NCBI GenBank assembly: GCA_023974075.1
Contig: CM043796.1
Location: 27,472,438 to 27,536,437 of the forward strand
Source: Chaenocephalus aceratus
Lineage: Eukaryota > Chordata > Actinopteri > Perciformes > Channichthyidae
DNA length: 64,000 nt
Direction: 5' to 3'
Shown: positions 56,201 to 62,692 of the stretch, piece by piece
Layout: the number at the start of each line of letters is the position of its first letter
Numbering within the stretch: the first letter of the stretch is position 1
Translations under genes and position numbers: made by a program
The notes under the pieces: model-generated
Databases searched by the model: none
Told to the model about the DNA's origin: nothing
The model's input: only the letters and a program-made list of their open reading frames with translations

Positions 56201-59200
56201 TCCAATTCAACTTTATTTTTAAAGCACTTTAAAACCTCCAGACCAAAGTGCTGCACAGAGAGATGCATACAATATAAAATCGCTCACAAAACATAAAAAT
56301 AAAATCACATAAAAGGTACAAACACAAAACAAACCAGAAAAAATGGAAAATCTCCAACGAGGCGTTCTGGGTCAGCACAGACAGGTCTTTTCTGTGTTAG
56401 TTTTACTCCCTAGTACTTTGAGGCTTTGTGACTCTGCAGATCGTTTACATGCATAAAAAGCTACATAACACACGGGGACGCGTAAGAACGGGAAAAGCAT
56501 GACATGGGACCTTTAACCGCTTGGATGAAAGAGGCTCTTCCCAGAATCCTTTGCGCCTTTCTGCCAAAGCAGGTGCTACATGGACTCAGGCTCTAAGAAT
56601 AGTTTTCCTTACATGACCACACCCTTCATTCGTTGCTGATTTCTGTTTATTCTCATCTTCAGAGGTAACCGTGCCAGGCAACACCGTCTCATACACTCTG
56701 AAGTCGTTGTCCAGCAACACCAAGTATGACACCTGGATCAACGCTTCGACCGTCCGAGGCTCAGCCCAGAGCTCCACCCACTCCTTCACCACTCTGAAAT
56801 ATGGTGAGTCGATCCTCATCACATCAGGAACTGTCATATAGTCATTATTTACTTTCCATACATATATTAAATCTTGAAAAACAAAACACAAAGCCACAGT
56901 TAAAGTTGGACTCTTTAAGGTCATTTTGGAGCTATCCCCTTTTTATTGTGAAGTATATGCATATTTTTTTATATATTAATCTTAACCATACGTATCCATC
57001 CCAAATATAGTCACGTAAATATGCAGAGTAATTCAATTTGACACATTTTGAGCAGCCGCTCTGTGTTTTCCGGTGCTATAAGCTAAGAATATCCATCCCT
57101 ACATTGAGCATTCTGATACGGCTCCCTTAAAGGGGACCTATCATGCAAAATGCACTTCTTGATGTCTTTTATACATAAACATGTGTCCCCGGTGTGTCGG
57201 GGAACTCACGCAGCGTCAGGAAATAAAACCCTCTCTCTTTTCCTCCGTACCCAAATCTCTAAAAACGGGGAACAACGGCGCTGATCCAGATTTGCGTCCG
57301 ATATGACGTAACATCTGAAATGTGGACCCACGGCCCAATCAGAAACGTTGCTATCAGAAACAATGCCCGACTGTTTTGGACGTAATATGGTCGGTGTTTA
57401 CATTAGCATCGCTAACACTCAGAGCTAACCTGTGCTGGAGAGCATGTGTGTGAAGAAGCAGGAAGTAGAAAGGAACTCACCTTGTGGTGTAACCGGCAAG
57501 AGAGAAAGCCTTTGAGCTCCAGACTGTTTCAGAGAGGATCCTTGATAATCCATGATATGGCGTTTCATCACGGCAGCATTTAGTTTAGACGGTAGCTGCC
57601 GGGTCCCGCATGAGCTCAGACCCCTCCTTTTTTAACGCTTTATCCCAAAATCAGCACTTTTGAAACAGGAAGTGAAATAGAGGGATATGAGGCATGGCTA
57701 GAATGGGAGATCTGCTTGGTATGTTGAGCAAAACACTTCATAGACATGTTTTCTATATATTTTTTATATCTAAGATTTATGCTATTGCCTAAAAATAGCA
57801 TGATAGGTCCACTTTAAGTTTATTGTATATTTTCTCAGACTTCTGACTCTGTAGCTTACCGTTACACGTTATCCCTTTCTAAGAAACCAACAACAGCGAA
57901 ACTGTTATGACATTGAAATGACACTTTCACTCTGTTCATAGTGGCAGTGCATTTCTTGTTGAGGTGTCGGTAACACTGGTAGATTGCTCTCTGATGTCCG
58001 AGATGCTTCTGTTCTAATCCTCTGGTTCTGCGCTGTGTTTCCGTCAGCTCCAGGAGAGGTGGAGAGCATCGTGGTTGGAGTGAGCCTCGGCTTTATGTTT
58101 GTTGTTCTGATGACCATGCTGCTCTGTCTCTACAAAAAAGATGTGTAAGTTATAGCTTAAAAGAAACCTGGCATGTTGCTCCCGCAAGAAGCTAACCATC
58201 ACTTCCTGTTATCACTTCAAGTATTTATGTTATTGTTTGTTTACCTTAGTGCCTACATCCCTGTTTGTTTGTATGTGTTACCTGCAAGATTTAGAGTTTT
58301 TGTCGTGAGGATAATCGATTGATCGTTAAAGTAACCTTGCAATAGAAATATCAGCCTCTTGCATTTGTTCATTTTACATTTGTATCTGTTTTAAATCAAA
58401 GTGAACATCTTTGGGTTTCGACTGTTTCGACAGCTCTGCATCACCACAGCCAAGAAAAAATACTTTTCTCAGATGCATTTAGAAGTTAATATAGTTCTGT
58501 AAATGTGTTTGTTGATTGTGTATAAATATATAGGATATACATATTTGGGATTGTTGGAAACTTTATTTCGATCTCTCCGTCTGTACACACAAACTGAAAG
58601 ATCGAAATGAAAGTTGACTCTGACTTTATTAGCTTTGGATTCATAGTTTCTCAGCTGCTTTATGACCTCAGTGTTTCCTCCGTTCCAGGATCAAGGAGAA
58701 TGTCTGGCCTCGGATCCCAAACCCCGGAGAGAGCACCATCGGAAACTGGTCTCCTGATTATCCTTTGAAAGTAAGGGCTGCTTTTCCACTACAGCGCGGT
58801 TTAAGCGTGCCGTGCCCGTTTTTGGTTGCGTATCCACGAGGCGTAGTTCCGGCTAGCGGGTACTTTTTCACAGTTTTCTGGCTCTCCAAAATCGAGGTTC
58901 TTTCCGGGCCAACAACCAGGCTGAGTCGGGCTGAGTATGCTAAACTAGAGAGAGAATCGCTGGCAAGGGGGCTACAACTACAACAAAATGAACATATTTG
59001 ACCGTGATTTAATTGTAATACACGTTTCTAAATGATGCCGAAGTAACAACATACTGATACCGGTTAGTAAAGACCATGAATTAATGCTTTGACAAGTCTG
59101 CAGACAGACGGCAGGCGAAGAACCCTTTTAAAATGCGTGTTTTTTTAATGGAGATCGGCTAAGCTAACGCAGTATATGCTCCGACCGTCCACACTCACAA

Positions 59201-60549
59201 CAACGGCCTACAGACATAAATAAACCAGCGACTGTATTCCTCCATGACACAGGCAGTCTGTGGTTTGTACTTGTTTAACTTCTGTCTAGTTTCTGAACAG
59301 ATATGAGGAGCTGTGAGCTTGAGTGCTAACAGCTAACGGCTGATGTTGGTTTTGTGGTTCTCATTTAAGATGACGTCATGGCTCCGCCTACACTGTGTTG
59401 CTATAGTTACTGCCCCAGCTACTAAACTGTAATGGAAACGCAGCATAAAGTGAGCCTGGCCTACCAAGGCCTAACTCTACCGTACTAAGCCGTGCGAGGC
59501 CCTGCAGTGGAAATGCGCCATTAGACACACACGGGTGACAATATGCTGTTAAACGTGTGCTCACAGAAGGCACATATTTTTAGTTATATAACGTTCTCCA
59601 GCTCCGGCCTGTTTTAATACATTTTTTAGTGCAGTTCTGCTGACTTTCATCATGTTGAAATCAAAGGGGTTGCTATTCCTCTCATGCCTAATCTTCTCAA
59701 TCAATGAGGATGGAAGTCCCTTATGAAATACTGTAAGCTTTCATTCAGGGTCTGATATCTGAGAGTAAAGTCATGTTTATATGCGAGTGGGATCTTTGAT
59801 GTATCCTGCTGGATATGGCTTTTTATTTCTATGCACACTGATGCTAAGATATGTCTTTATTCCCTCCATGCCACCACTGCGCCATGACATCCCATCGGTC
59901 AGCTTCCAGTCTTTTTAGTTTTGAGTCTGATTTATAATGTTCTCCTCACCTTGTCCCTCCTCTACAGGCAGAGACACCGAAGGAGAACTGTCTGTCTGGC
60001 ATCAGTGTGCAGGACGTGGATGTGTGTGATGGAAAGAGTGTGTTTGAGGAGGACAAGGCCTGCCTGCCTCTGAAGAAGGACAAGTATCTGTCCGAGGAGC
60101 ACAGCAGCGGCATCGGGGGCTCGTCCTGCATGTCGTCGCCTCGCCAAAGCGTTTCCGACAGCGACGAGGGCAGCGACATGGCCGACACCACCGCCAGCAC
60201 CGTGCAGTACTCCTCCGTGGTGGCTTCAAACGGTTACAAGGGCCAGACCCCCAACCCCCACCCCCAGCAGGCGGTGTTTTCCCGCTCAGAGTCCACGCAG
60301 CCCCTGCTGGACTCTGAGGAGAACCCAGATATGATGATACAGGAAAGCAGCAGACAGTCTCAGGGTTTCAAACAAGAAAACCCAGCGGAAATCCACCTTC
60401 TGGAGATGGATCAGCAGCAGGAGGAGGAGGGGGTGGAGTCGTTGGGTTTCTGTCCCCTGGATGAGGAGAGCGAGCAGACGAAGCCTTCAGAGGGTCAGTC
60501 GGCAGCATCCAGCTATATGTCTCAGAGGGAGGGGTACAGGCCACAGTGA
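34449..60549 (+). CDS. il6st: interleukin-6 cytokine family signal transducer (gp130)
   Basis: gp130 is the shared signalling receptor for IL-6-family cytokines at the cell surface and acts through JAK and STAT3. Coding exons: 34449-34512, 37268-37582, 40217-40364, 41630-41787, 43534-43688, 43936-44080, 49366-49448, 50590-50836, 52471-52641, 53867-53968, 55379-55525, 56663-56803, 58048-58144, 58689-58770, 59968-60549. They join in frame to 878 residues (human 918). Order: signal peptide ~1-22, Ig-like D1 ~23-126, cytokine-binding module ~128-328 with WSDWS at 315-319, three fibronectin III domains ~330-626, membrane helix ~633-654, Box 1 WPRIPNP 664-670, and a tail with SSGIGGSSCMSS, Y766 (YSSVV), YxxQ at 775, 868 and 875, and dileucine 798-799 in STQPLLDSEE. 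The tail identifies gp130 rather than LIFR, OSMR or the leptin receptor. All introns are GT-AG. Confidence 0.96.
34650..35345. repeat. Dispersed repeat with 33-bp minisatellite, il6st intron 1
   Basis: Shares TGAGAACACTTTCATGATCA and the following ~150 bp with 32640-32800. At 34905-35175 it forms a degenerate array of CTCAAGTACAACATCTGAGT plus ACTTCTACTTTTA (33 bp). Because 33 is divisible by 3, open frames appear on both strands. Confidence 0.8.
35326..36152. mobile_element. MITE-like repeat with GTTGGAAGAAGTACTCAG-type ends
   Basis: The left end, TGCTGGAAGAAGTACTCAGA, and the right end, ACTACATTCCAACACTG, are approximate inverted copies. The interior is rich in aagtaaaagta motifs. Fragments of the same family lie near 24873 and 25275. 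Confidence 0.6.
36933..37130. mobile_element. Fish LINE tail (TTTATATAGCACTTTT type)
   Basis: GAGTTTATTTATATAGCACT then AAATTCAAAGTGCTTTACAA, a tail very common in fish non-LTR elements, followed by an A-rich stretch. Confidence 0.65.
37268..37582 (+). CDS. il6st: il6st exon: Ig-like domain D1
   Basis: About 105 codons with one Cys pair (KATCMIVN and WLFCRAKK) spaced as in an Ig fold, plus NxT/NxS glycosylation sites (NTTE, NESA). In gp130, D1 contacts the neighbouring cytokine. Donor gtaagt. Confidence 0.92.
37712..39909. mobile_element. TTAA-type MITE containing a ~47-unit 37-bp minisatellite, il6st intron
   Basis: Left end TTAA|AGGTCACCTATTATGC; right end TATAATAGGGGACCT|TTAC (one change from TTAA). 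Between them, 37735-39472 is a head-to-tail array of the same 37-bp unit as in the tln1 intron. Positions 39520-39909 match the MITE at 60736-61099 (AACCTGTCTGAAAATGAG onward). Very long open frames in all three plus-strand frames result from the 37-bp period and are not genes. Confidence 0.92.
40217..40364 (+). CDS. il6st: il6st exon: cytokine-binding module, first half of D2
   Basis: PPGKPENVFCVAV and STFRCDWATV give the first conserved Cys pair and the C-x-W motif of class I cytokine receptors. Confidence 0.93.
40498..41475. mobile_element. Non-autonomous hAT-like element (TAGAGCTGT...ACAGCCCTA), copy B
   Basis: Perfect 8-bp target duplication atgccttg (40490-40497 and 41476-41483). Same family as 21510-22560. 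A second element with CAGGGTTTCCCACA/TGTGGGAAACACTG ends is nested at 40754-41118. No transposase. Confidence 0.88.
40754..41118. mobile_element. MITE (CAGGGTTTCCCACA termini) nested in the hAT-like element
   Basis: Inverted ends CAGGGTTTCCCACACATAG and CTGTGGGAAACACTG. It interrupts sequence that is continuous in copy A at 21.7 kb. Target duplication not clear. Confidence 0.65.
41630..41787 (+). CDS. il6st: il6st exon: second half of D2
   Basis: Contains the LEIWVEAHNMLGKIESE strand, close to human IEVWVEAENALGKVTS. No cysteine is encoded, whereas mammalian gp130 has a second Cys pair here. Acceptor gttcag, donor gtaaga. Confidence 0.93.
41982..42635. mobile_element. MITE with CCTACACACCAAG termini
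   Basis: AAAGGCCCCTACACACCAAG at the left and CTTGGTGTGTAAGGACCTTA at the right are inverted copies; possible TTAA target (left copy altered). Non-coding. Confidence 0.65.
43013..43100. repeat. Near-perfect 46-bp palindrome
   Basis: Arms read from AGCTTTTTGAACATTTAACA to GGCCCAATCCCAAACCA and back, with about two mismatches and an 8-nt loop (ggagggcg). Expected to form a stable hairpin or cruciform. It lies in a decayed repeat that also occurs at 28830-28935 without the palindrome. Confidence 0.85.
43092..43285 (-). mobile_element. tRNA-derived SINE, minus orientation
   Basis: On the minus strand: GGCGTGTGGCGCAGTGGGTT (box A region), GGTTCAAACCCC (box B), and a tail with GTCGCTTTGGATAAAAGCG. 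Related to the copy at 55818-55985. Confidence 0.8.
43534..43688 (+). CDS. il6st: il6st exon: first half of D3
   Basis: VKTNPPSDIKVISEK begins the second half of the cytokine-binding module; NWTQ and NWTY are potential N-glycosylation sites. Acceptor ttgcag, donor gtaagt. Confidence 0.93.
43936..44080 (+). CDS. il6st: il6st exon: second half of D3 with WSDWS
   Basis: LQPYTEYITQVRC followed by WSDWS (codons 44038-44052), the class I receptor signature needed for folding. Donor gtgagt. The following 5.3-kb intron holds the nested transposons. Confidence 0.95.
44440..45209 (+). repeat. 5' LTR of the Gmr1-like element
   Basis: Contains (AC)8 near the start and AATAAA at 45139-45144. It differs from the 3' LTR by about six substitutions, one A and one AC unit. 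Confidence 0.93.
45245..47979 (+). pseudogene. pol of Gmr1-like retrotransposon: integrase then reverse transcriptase/RNase H, frameshifted
   Basis: First segment (45245 to about 45660): HHCC zinc-binding integrase N terminus (HTIPWAGHLGRHK, CTTCPTCQK) and the start of the catalytic core with the first Asp (AMDIVGPL). Second segment, in another frame (45661-47979): LTDQGTNF and LVERFNQT completing the DDE triad, WQGPYVI (GPY/F module), then reverse transcriptase (LDLCKGYWQVPL, YLDDVVIFS) and RNase H (QVDASAVGLGAVL, ETDHRALTWI). The break at about 45660 is a GT-repeat length change of 2 bp. gag and protease are absent, so the element could not move on its own. All recognisable catalytic residues remain. 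Confidence 0.9.
47955..48721 (+). repeat. 3' LTR of the Gmr1-like element
   Basis: 767 bp, about 99 percent identical to the 5' LTR by eye. The pol frame runs 25 bp into it and stops at 47979. Confidence 0.93.
49366..49448 (+). CDS. il6st: il6st exon: start of D4
   Basis: Encodes RPTSKPDLWRTIAEVDGK, matching DRPSKAPSFWYKI of human gp130. 83 bp; acceptor gcatag, donor gtaaat. Confidence 0.92.
49532..50169. mobile_element. Non-autonomous element with CAGTGGCGAGCCG termini
   Basis: Ends CAGTGGCGAGCCG and CGGCTCGCCACTG. The interior contains, inverted, the GTTGTTGCTATGGAAACAAC block also found in the two hAT-like copies at 21.5 and 40.5 kb. It interrupts an AT-rich degenerate repeat (ACCTAATGATACT) seen on both sides. 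Confidence 0.75.
50590..50836 (+). CDS. il6st: il6st exon: fibronectin III D4
   Basis: DPVFANGRIITFDIKIQEQ to VTANNSVGTSP. Matches the ANGKILDYEV and VRNLVGKSD strands of human D4. Donor gtaaga. Confidence 0.93.
50837..52440. other. il6st intron between D4 and D5
   Basis: Contains a dispersed repeat also found at 55595-56040 (TCTCAAATGTTGGTCCCTGT; CTTACAGTCACACTATA), interrupted here at 50948-51575. No gene seen. Confidence 0.55.
52471..52641 (+). CDS. il6st: il6st exon: first half of D5
   Basis: EDPPVKGLKVWSAEGKLWLQ then WTPP and YVVEWV, as in human KDNMLWVEWTTP and YILEW. The acceptor is preceded by (TG)8. Donor gtaatc. Confidence 0.93.
53270..53820. mobile_element. Retroposon tail with nested MITE (ACCGTACTTTTCGGACTA termini)
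   Basis: A LINE/SINE tail like that at 19107 is split by a 326-bp MITE at 53422-53747, whose ends ATACCGTACTTTTCGGACTA and TAGTCCGAAAAGTACGGTAT are perfect inverted copies. The flanking TA-rich sequence prevents a clear target-duplication call. Confidence 0.8.
53867..53968 (+). CDS. il6st: il6st exon: second half of D5
   Basis: GNLEGFVRYTVSVYSIYSGR then KEAYLKEG; human has RGNLAESKCYLITVTPVYADG and IKAYLKQ. Acceptor ttatag, donor gtaaga. Confidence 0.93.
54412..55153. mobile_element. MITE with TAGAGTGCCACRGTRACGCG termini
   Basis: Left TAGAGTGCCACGGTGACGCG and right CGCGTTACTGTGGCACTCTA are inverted copies; the repeats extend about 38 bp (through CTAAAACCCGGAAGTAA). Non-coding interior of ~740 bp in the il6st intron between D5 and D6. 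Confidence 0.8.
55379..55525 (+). CDS. il6st: il6st exon: first half of D6
   Basis: APLEGPVVRLNDKPGRNEAE then GFIVNYTINYTG, matching human PPSKGPTVRTKKVGKNEAV and GFIRNYTIFY. Acceptor tttgcag, donor gtgggt. Confidence 0.93.
55818..55985 (+). mobile_element. tRNA-derived SINE
   Basis: GGGAGGCGTGTGGCGCAGTG (box A region), GGTTCAAACCCC (box B), and tail GTCGCTTTGGATAAAAGCGT common to fish SINEs. Flanked by a 9-bp duplication gcatcatct (55809-55817, 55986-55994), which splits an older repeat. Confidence 0.88.
56663..56803 (+). CDS. il6st: il6st exon: second half of D6
   Basis: VSYTLKSLSSNTKYDTWINA and the closing HSFTTLKY strand before the membrane. Acceptor tcttcag, donor gtgagt. Confidence 0.93.
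57131..57813. mobile_element. TTAA-flanked MITE with a single copy of the 37-bp segment, il6st intron
   Basis: Perfect TTAA on both sides (57127-57130, 57814-57817). Ends AGGGGACCTATCATGC and GCATGATAGGTCCACT. Directly inside the left end lies one copy of the segment that forms arrays elsewhere (CTTCTTGATGTCTTTTATAC, then ATAAACATGTGTCCCC). Confidence 0.9.
58048..58144 (+). CDS. il6st: il6st exon: transmembrane helix
   Basis: APGEVESIVVGVSLGFMFVV then LMTMLLCLYKKDV: one hydrophobic helix followed by a basic stop-transfer signal. Human has AQGEIEAIVVPVCLAF. Donor gtaagt. Confidence 0.94.
58689..58770 (+). CDS. il6st: il6st exon: Box 1 (JAK docking)
   Basis: IKENVWPRIPNPGESTIGNW then SPDYPLK; human LIKKHIWPNVPDPSKSHIA. 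The proline-rich Box 1 binds JAK kinases. The donor gtaagg is immediately followed by the terminus of a MITE (58775). Confidence 0.94.
58775..59520 (-). mobile_element. MITE with GGCGCKTTTCCACTGCAG-type termini, abutting an il6st splice donor
   Basis: Minus-oriented relative of 24900-26215: TTTTCCACTACAGC at the left, CCTGCAGTGGAAATGCGCC at the right, and shared interior (GCTGAGTATGCTAAACTAGA). Starts about 4 nt inside the intron. Confidence 0.8.
59968..60549 (+). CDS. il6st: il6st last exon: cytoplasmic signalling tail
   Basis: 193 codons. Contains the serine-rich SSGIGGSSCMSS (Box 2/3 region), TVQYSSVV (equivalent to human Y759, SHP2/SOCS3 docking), GYKGQ, SYMSQ and a C-terminal GYRPQ (YxxQ STAT3 sites; human ends GYMPQ), and VFSRSESTQPLLDSEE with the internalisation dileucine. 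The stretch between, rich in Gln and Glu, is shorter than in human. Acceptor tctacag; stop TGA. Confidence 0.96.
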   Translation, partial: AETPKENCLSGISVQDVDVCDGKSVFEEDKACLPLKKDKYLSEEHSSGIGGSSCMSSPRQSVSDSDEGSDMADTTASTVQYSSVVASNGYKGQTPNPHPQQAVFSRSESTQPLLDSEENPDMMIQESSRQSQGFKQENPAEIHLLEMDQQQEEEGVESLGFCPLDEESEQTKPSEGQSAASSYMSQREGYRPQ

Positions 60550-62530
60550 GAACATAGACAAAACCCAAAATAAGCCTGAAGGAAGTTAGCGGCGCGTTGT
60601 AGCTAATTTTCCTTAGTGGCCAAACGATGGTGTTGCAACCACGTCACGTGATGCCTATGGGCTCAAAAAAGACTTTTCCCATTGACTTACATTGCGAACG
60701 AGGCGGCTGTTAATCGGCAAAATAATTGTCTTTAAAGGTCACCTATTATATAAGAACCTGTCTGAAAATGAGCCGATCAGATTTTGGCCACTTTATGATG
60801 TCATAACGATGTGTTGTCTCGTGTAACCATTAGCCAATCAGCAACCAAGGTAACCCCCCCCCTCCCCTTATCACTAATCTCCTCTAGAGCACCATTGAGT
60901 TCTTTGTAACCAAATGTCTCTCAGAGGGGCGTGGGGAGGGGCTCCTTATTTTCATCTAAAGTAACAGAGAATCAGCACTTTGGAAACAGGGCTGAAACAG
61001 AGGGGATTATGGGTAATGCTGCAATGATCTGTTTGGTGTTTCGAGCCAATCAGAGACATGTTCTGTATATATGATGAAAAACAGTATAATAGGGGACCTT
61101 TAAGATGATCCAACCGTCTGAATAGCTCTTATTTAAATCATTAGCAGCTGAAAGTGGTAACATTCGCTAAAAGCTGTATTTATATATTCATTTCCGTCTC
61201 CGTTATTGGACTGAGCCGGAAAAAACCTGACGTGACAGAAGTTTGGAGGCGGGGCTTAAGGGAAACGCAAGGTTGCATGGTCTACGGACCCAATGGATGC
61301 AGAGACTGTCCTAAGGTCAATGGAAGATCGGGGTATTTTAGTTTTTTGAGAGTCAAGCCACCGAATGATCCTCAGTTCTTTGTACACATCCATGACTCGG
61401 ATGTGTCGTCCATATTAAAGGTTCTGTGCCTTTGATAAAGCTGGAAAGCGGAACTTTTGTCTCCCCCTTGTGGCAGGGAGTGACATTTCAACACTACTTT
61501 TAAAACAAAGTTATCCTTTTTTCTGGAGCATCCCACTCCAGCATGTCTTGCTTAAAATCTTCCCCGTTGTGCAATGTCTCTACGGACCCAAGTAAACTGG
61601 AGGATACACAGCCTTGTATGAACTTGTTGGGGAACATTAAAAGTCAACATTTCAACACTTTGAGGCATTTAAGAAAATTATACCAGTGTTTCTTATATTC
61701 TTAACCAAGTATTTCAGGATGCATTTTGCAATGTGAATTAGAGATTGTAGTGCATAAAAGACACATCTTTAAAATATAAAGTAATGCCCAAGATGGATTT
61801 CACAGTATTCTACAGTTACAGTAAATATGTTTCAAAATGTCTCCTCACACCACAGCAGGTGCCTTTGTTACTGTGTGCTGCAGCGCCCCCTTGTGGAGGG
61901 ATGTTAGAATTAATTACCCAGGCATTATCATTTCATGGGTCATTGTGCAGCTCTGTCTTTACACACACTGCAAACGAATGTTATGGAGTTCACACCGACA
62001 TATGCATGTTTAATTACAAATGTAACTGCCTTTGAAAACTGACAAAAAGCTAATTTAAAATCGGTGTGATGTACAGTTTTAGCTCACATGACGTCACGCT
62101 TCTGCTTTCTTTGTGTCTGTAATGTCTCTTAATGTGTTTTCGTTATGTCAGTGTCTCCCCCTCTTTCTCCACAGTCTGTCAGAGCGTTCGTTCTTATCGT
62201 CCAACGTTACAACATGTTGAATATCCGACTCACATTGGCTTAATGTATACTGCTTTGAGTCGCGGATAAACTGCTCTATGTTTCGATAACTGACAATAGG
62301 AACAGGAAATATAACTGAAGAGAAACTAAAACAAAGCTCGCCTGTAAAGAGTATAAAAGGAAGTGTCATGCTGGACAATTGCAGACTGCATTTTGGGTGG
62401 TTAGTTTTTCATTTCAATGGGAGCTGTCCGAGAGGTCAAGCATTTCTCCGTGATGACAACGGTCGAGTTGGAATGATGTCAATGATGGTCATTATAAAAT
62501 ATGAAATAAATGTTTTAAATTAAGTGTTTC
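60550..62530 (+). other. il6st: il6st 3' UTR
   Basis: Non-coding sequence after the stop. A 364-bp TTAA MITE lies inside it at 60736-61099. The first good AATAAA is at 62505-62510, followed by T-rich sequence, so the UTR would be about 2 kb. A shorter form ending nearer the stop cannot be excluded. Confidence 0.5.
60736..61099. mobile_element. TTAA-flanked MITE without the array, in the il6st 3' UTR
   Basis: Perfect TTAA on both sides (60732-60735, 61100-61103). Ends AGGTCACCTATTATA and TATAATAGGGGACCT. The interior matches 39525-39909; the 37-bp region is deleted. Confidence 0.9.
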
Positions 62531-62692
62531 TGGCATTAGTTTACTCAAATATGTGTTTTAAACTTGTTATATGTAAAAAGTAAATGAAGCTCAGTGCAAG
62601 TTCCTTCACTCCACAGCTGCATATGGGCGCTCTCTTTAACCAATCACATTTCACCTCAATCTCCATCGCCAATCACCGAGCTGCTCTCCTGA

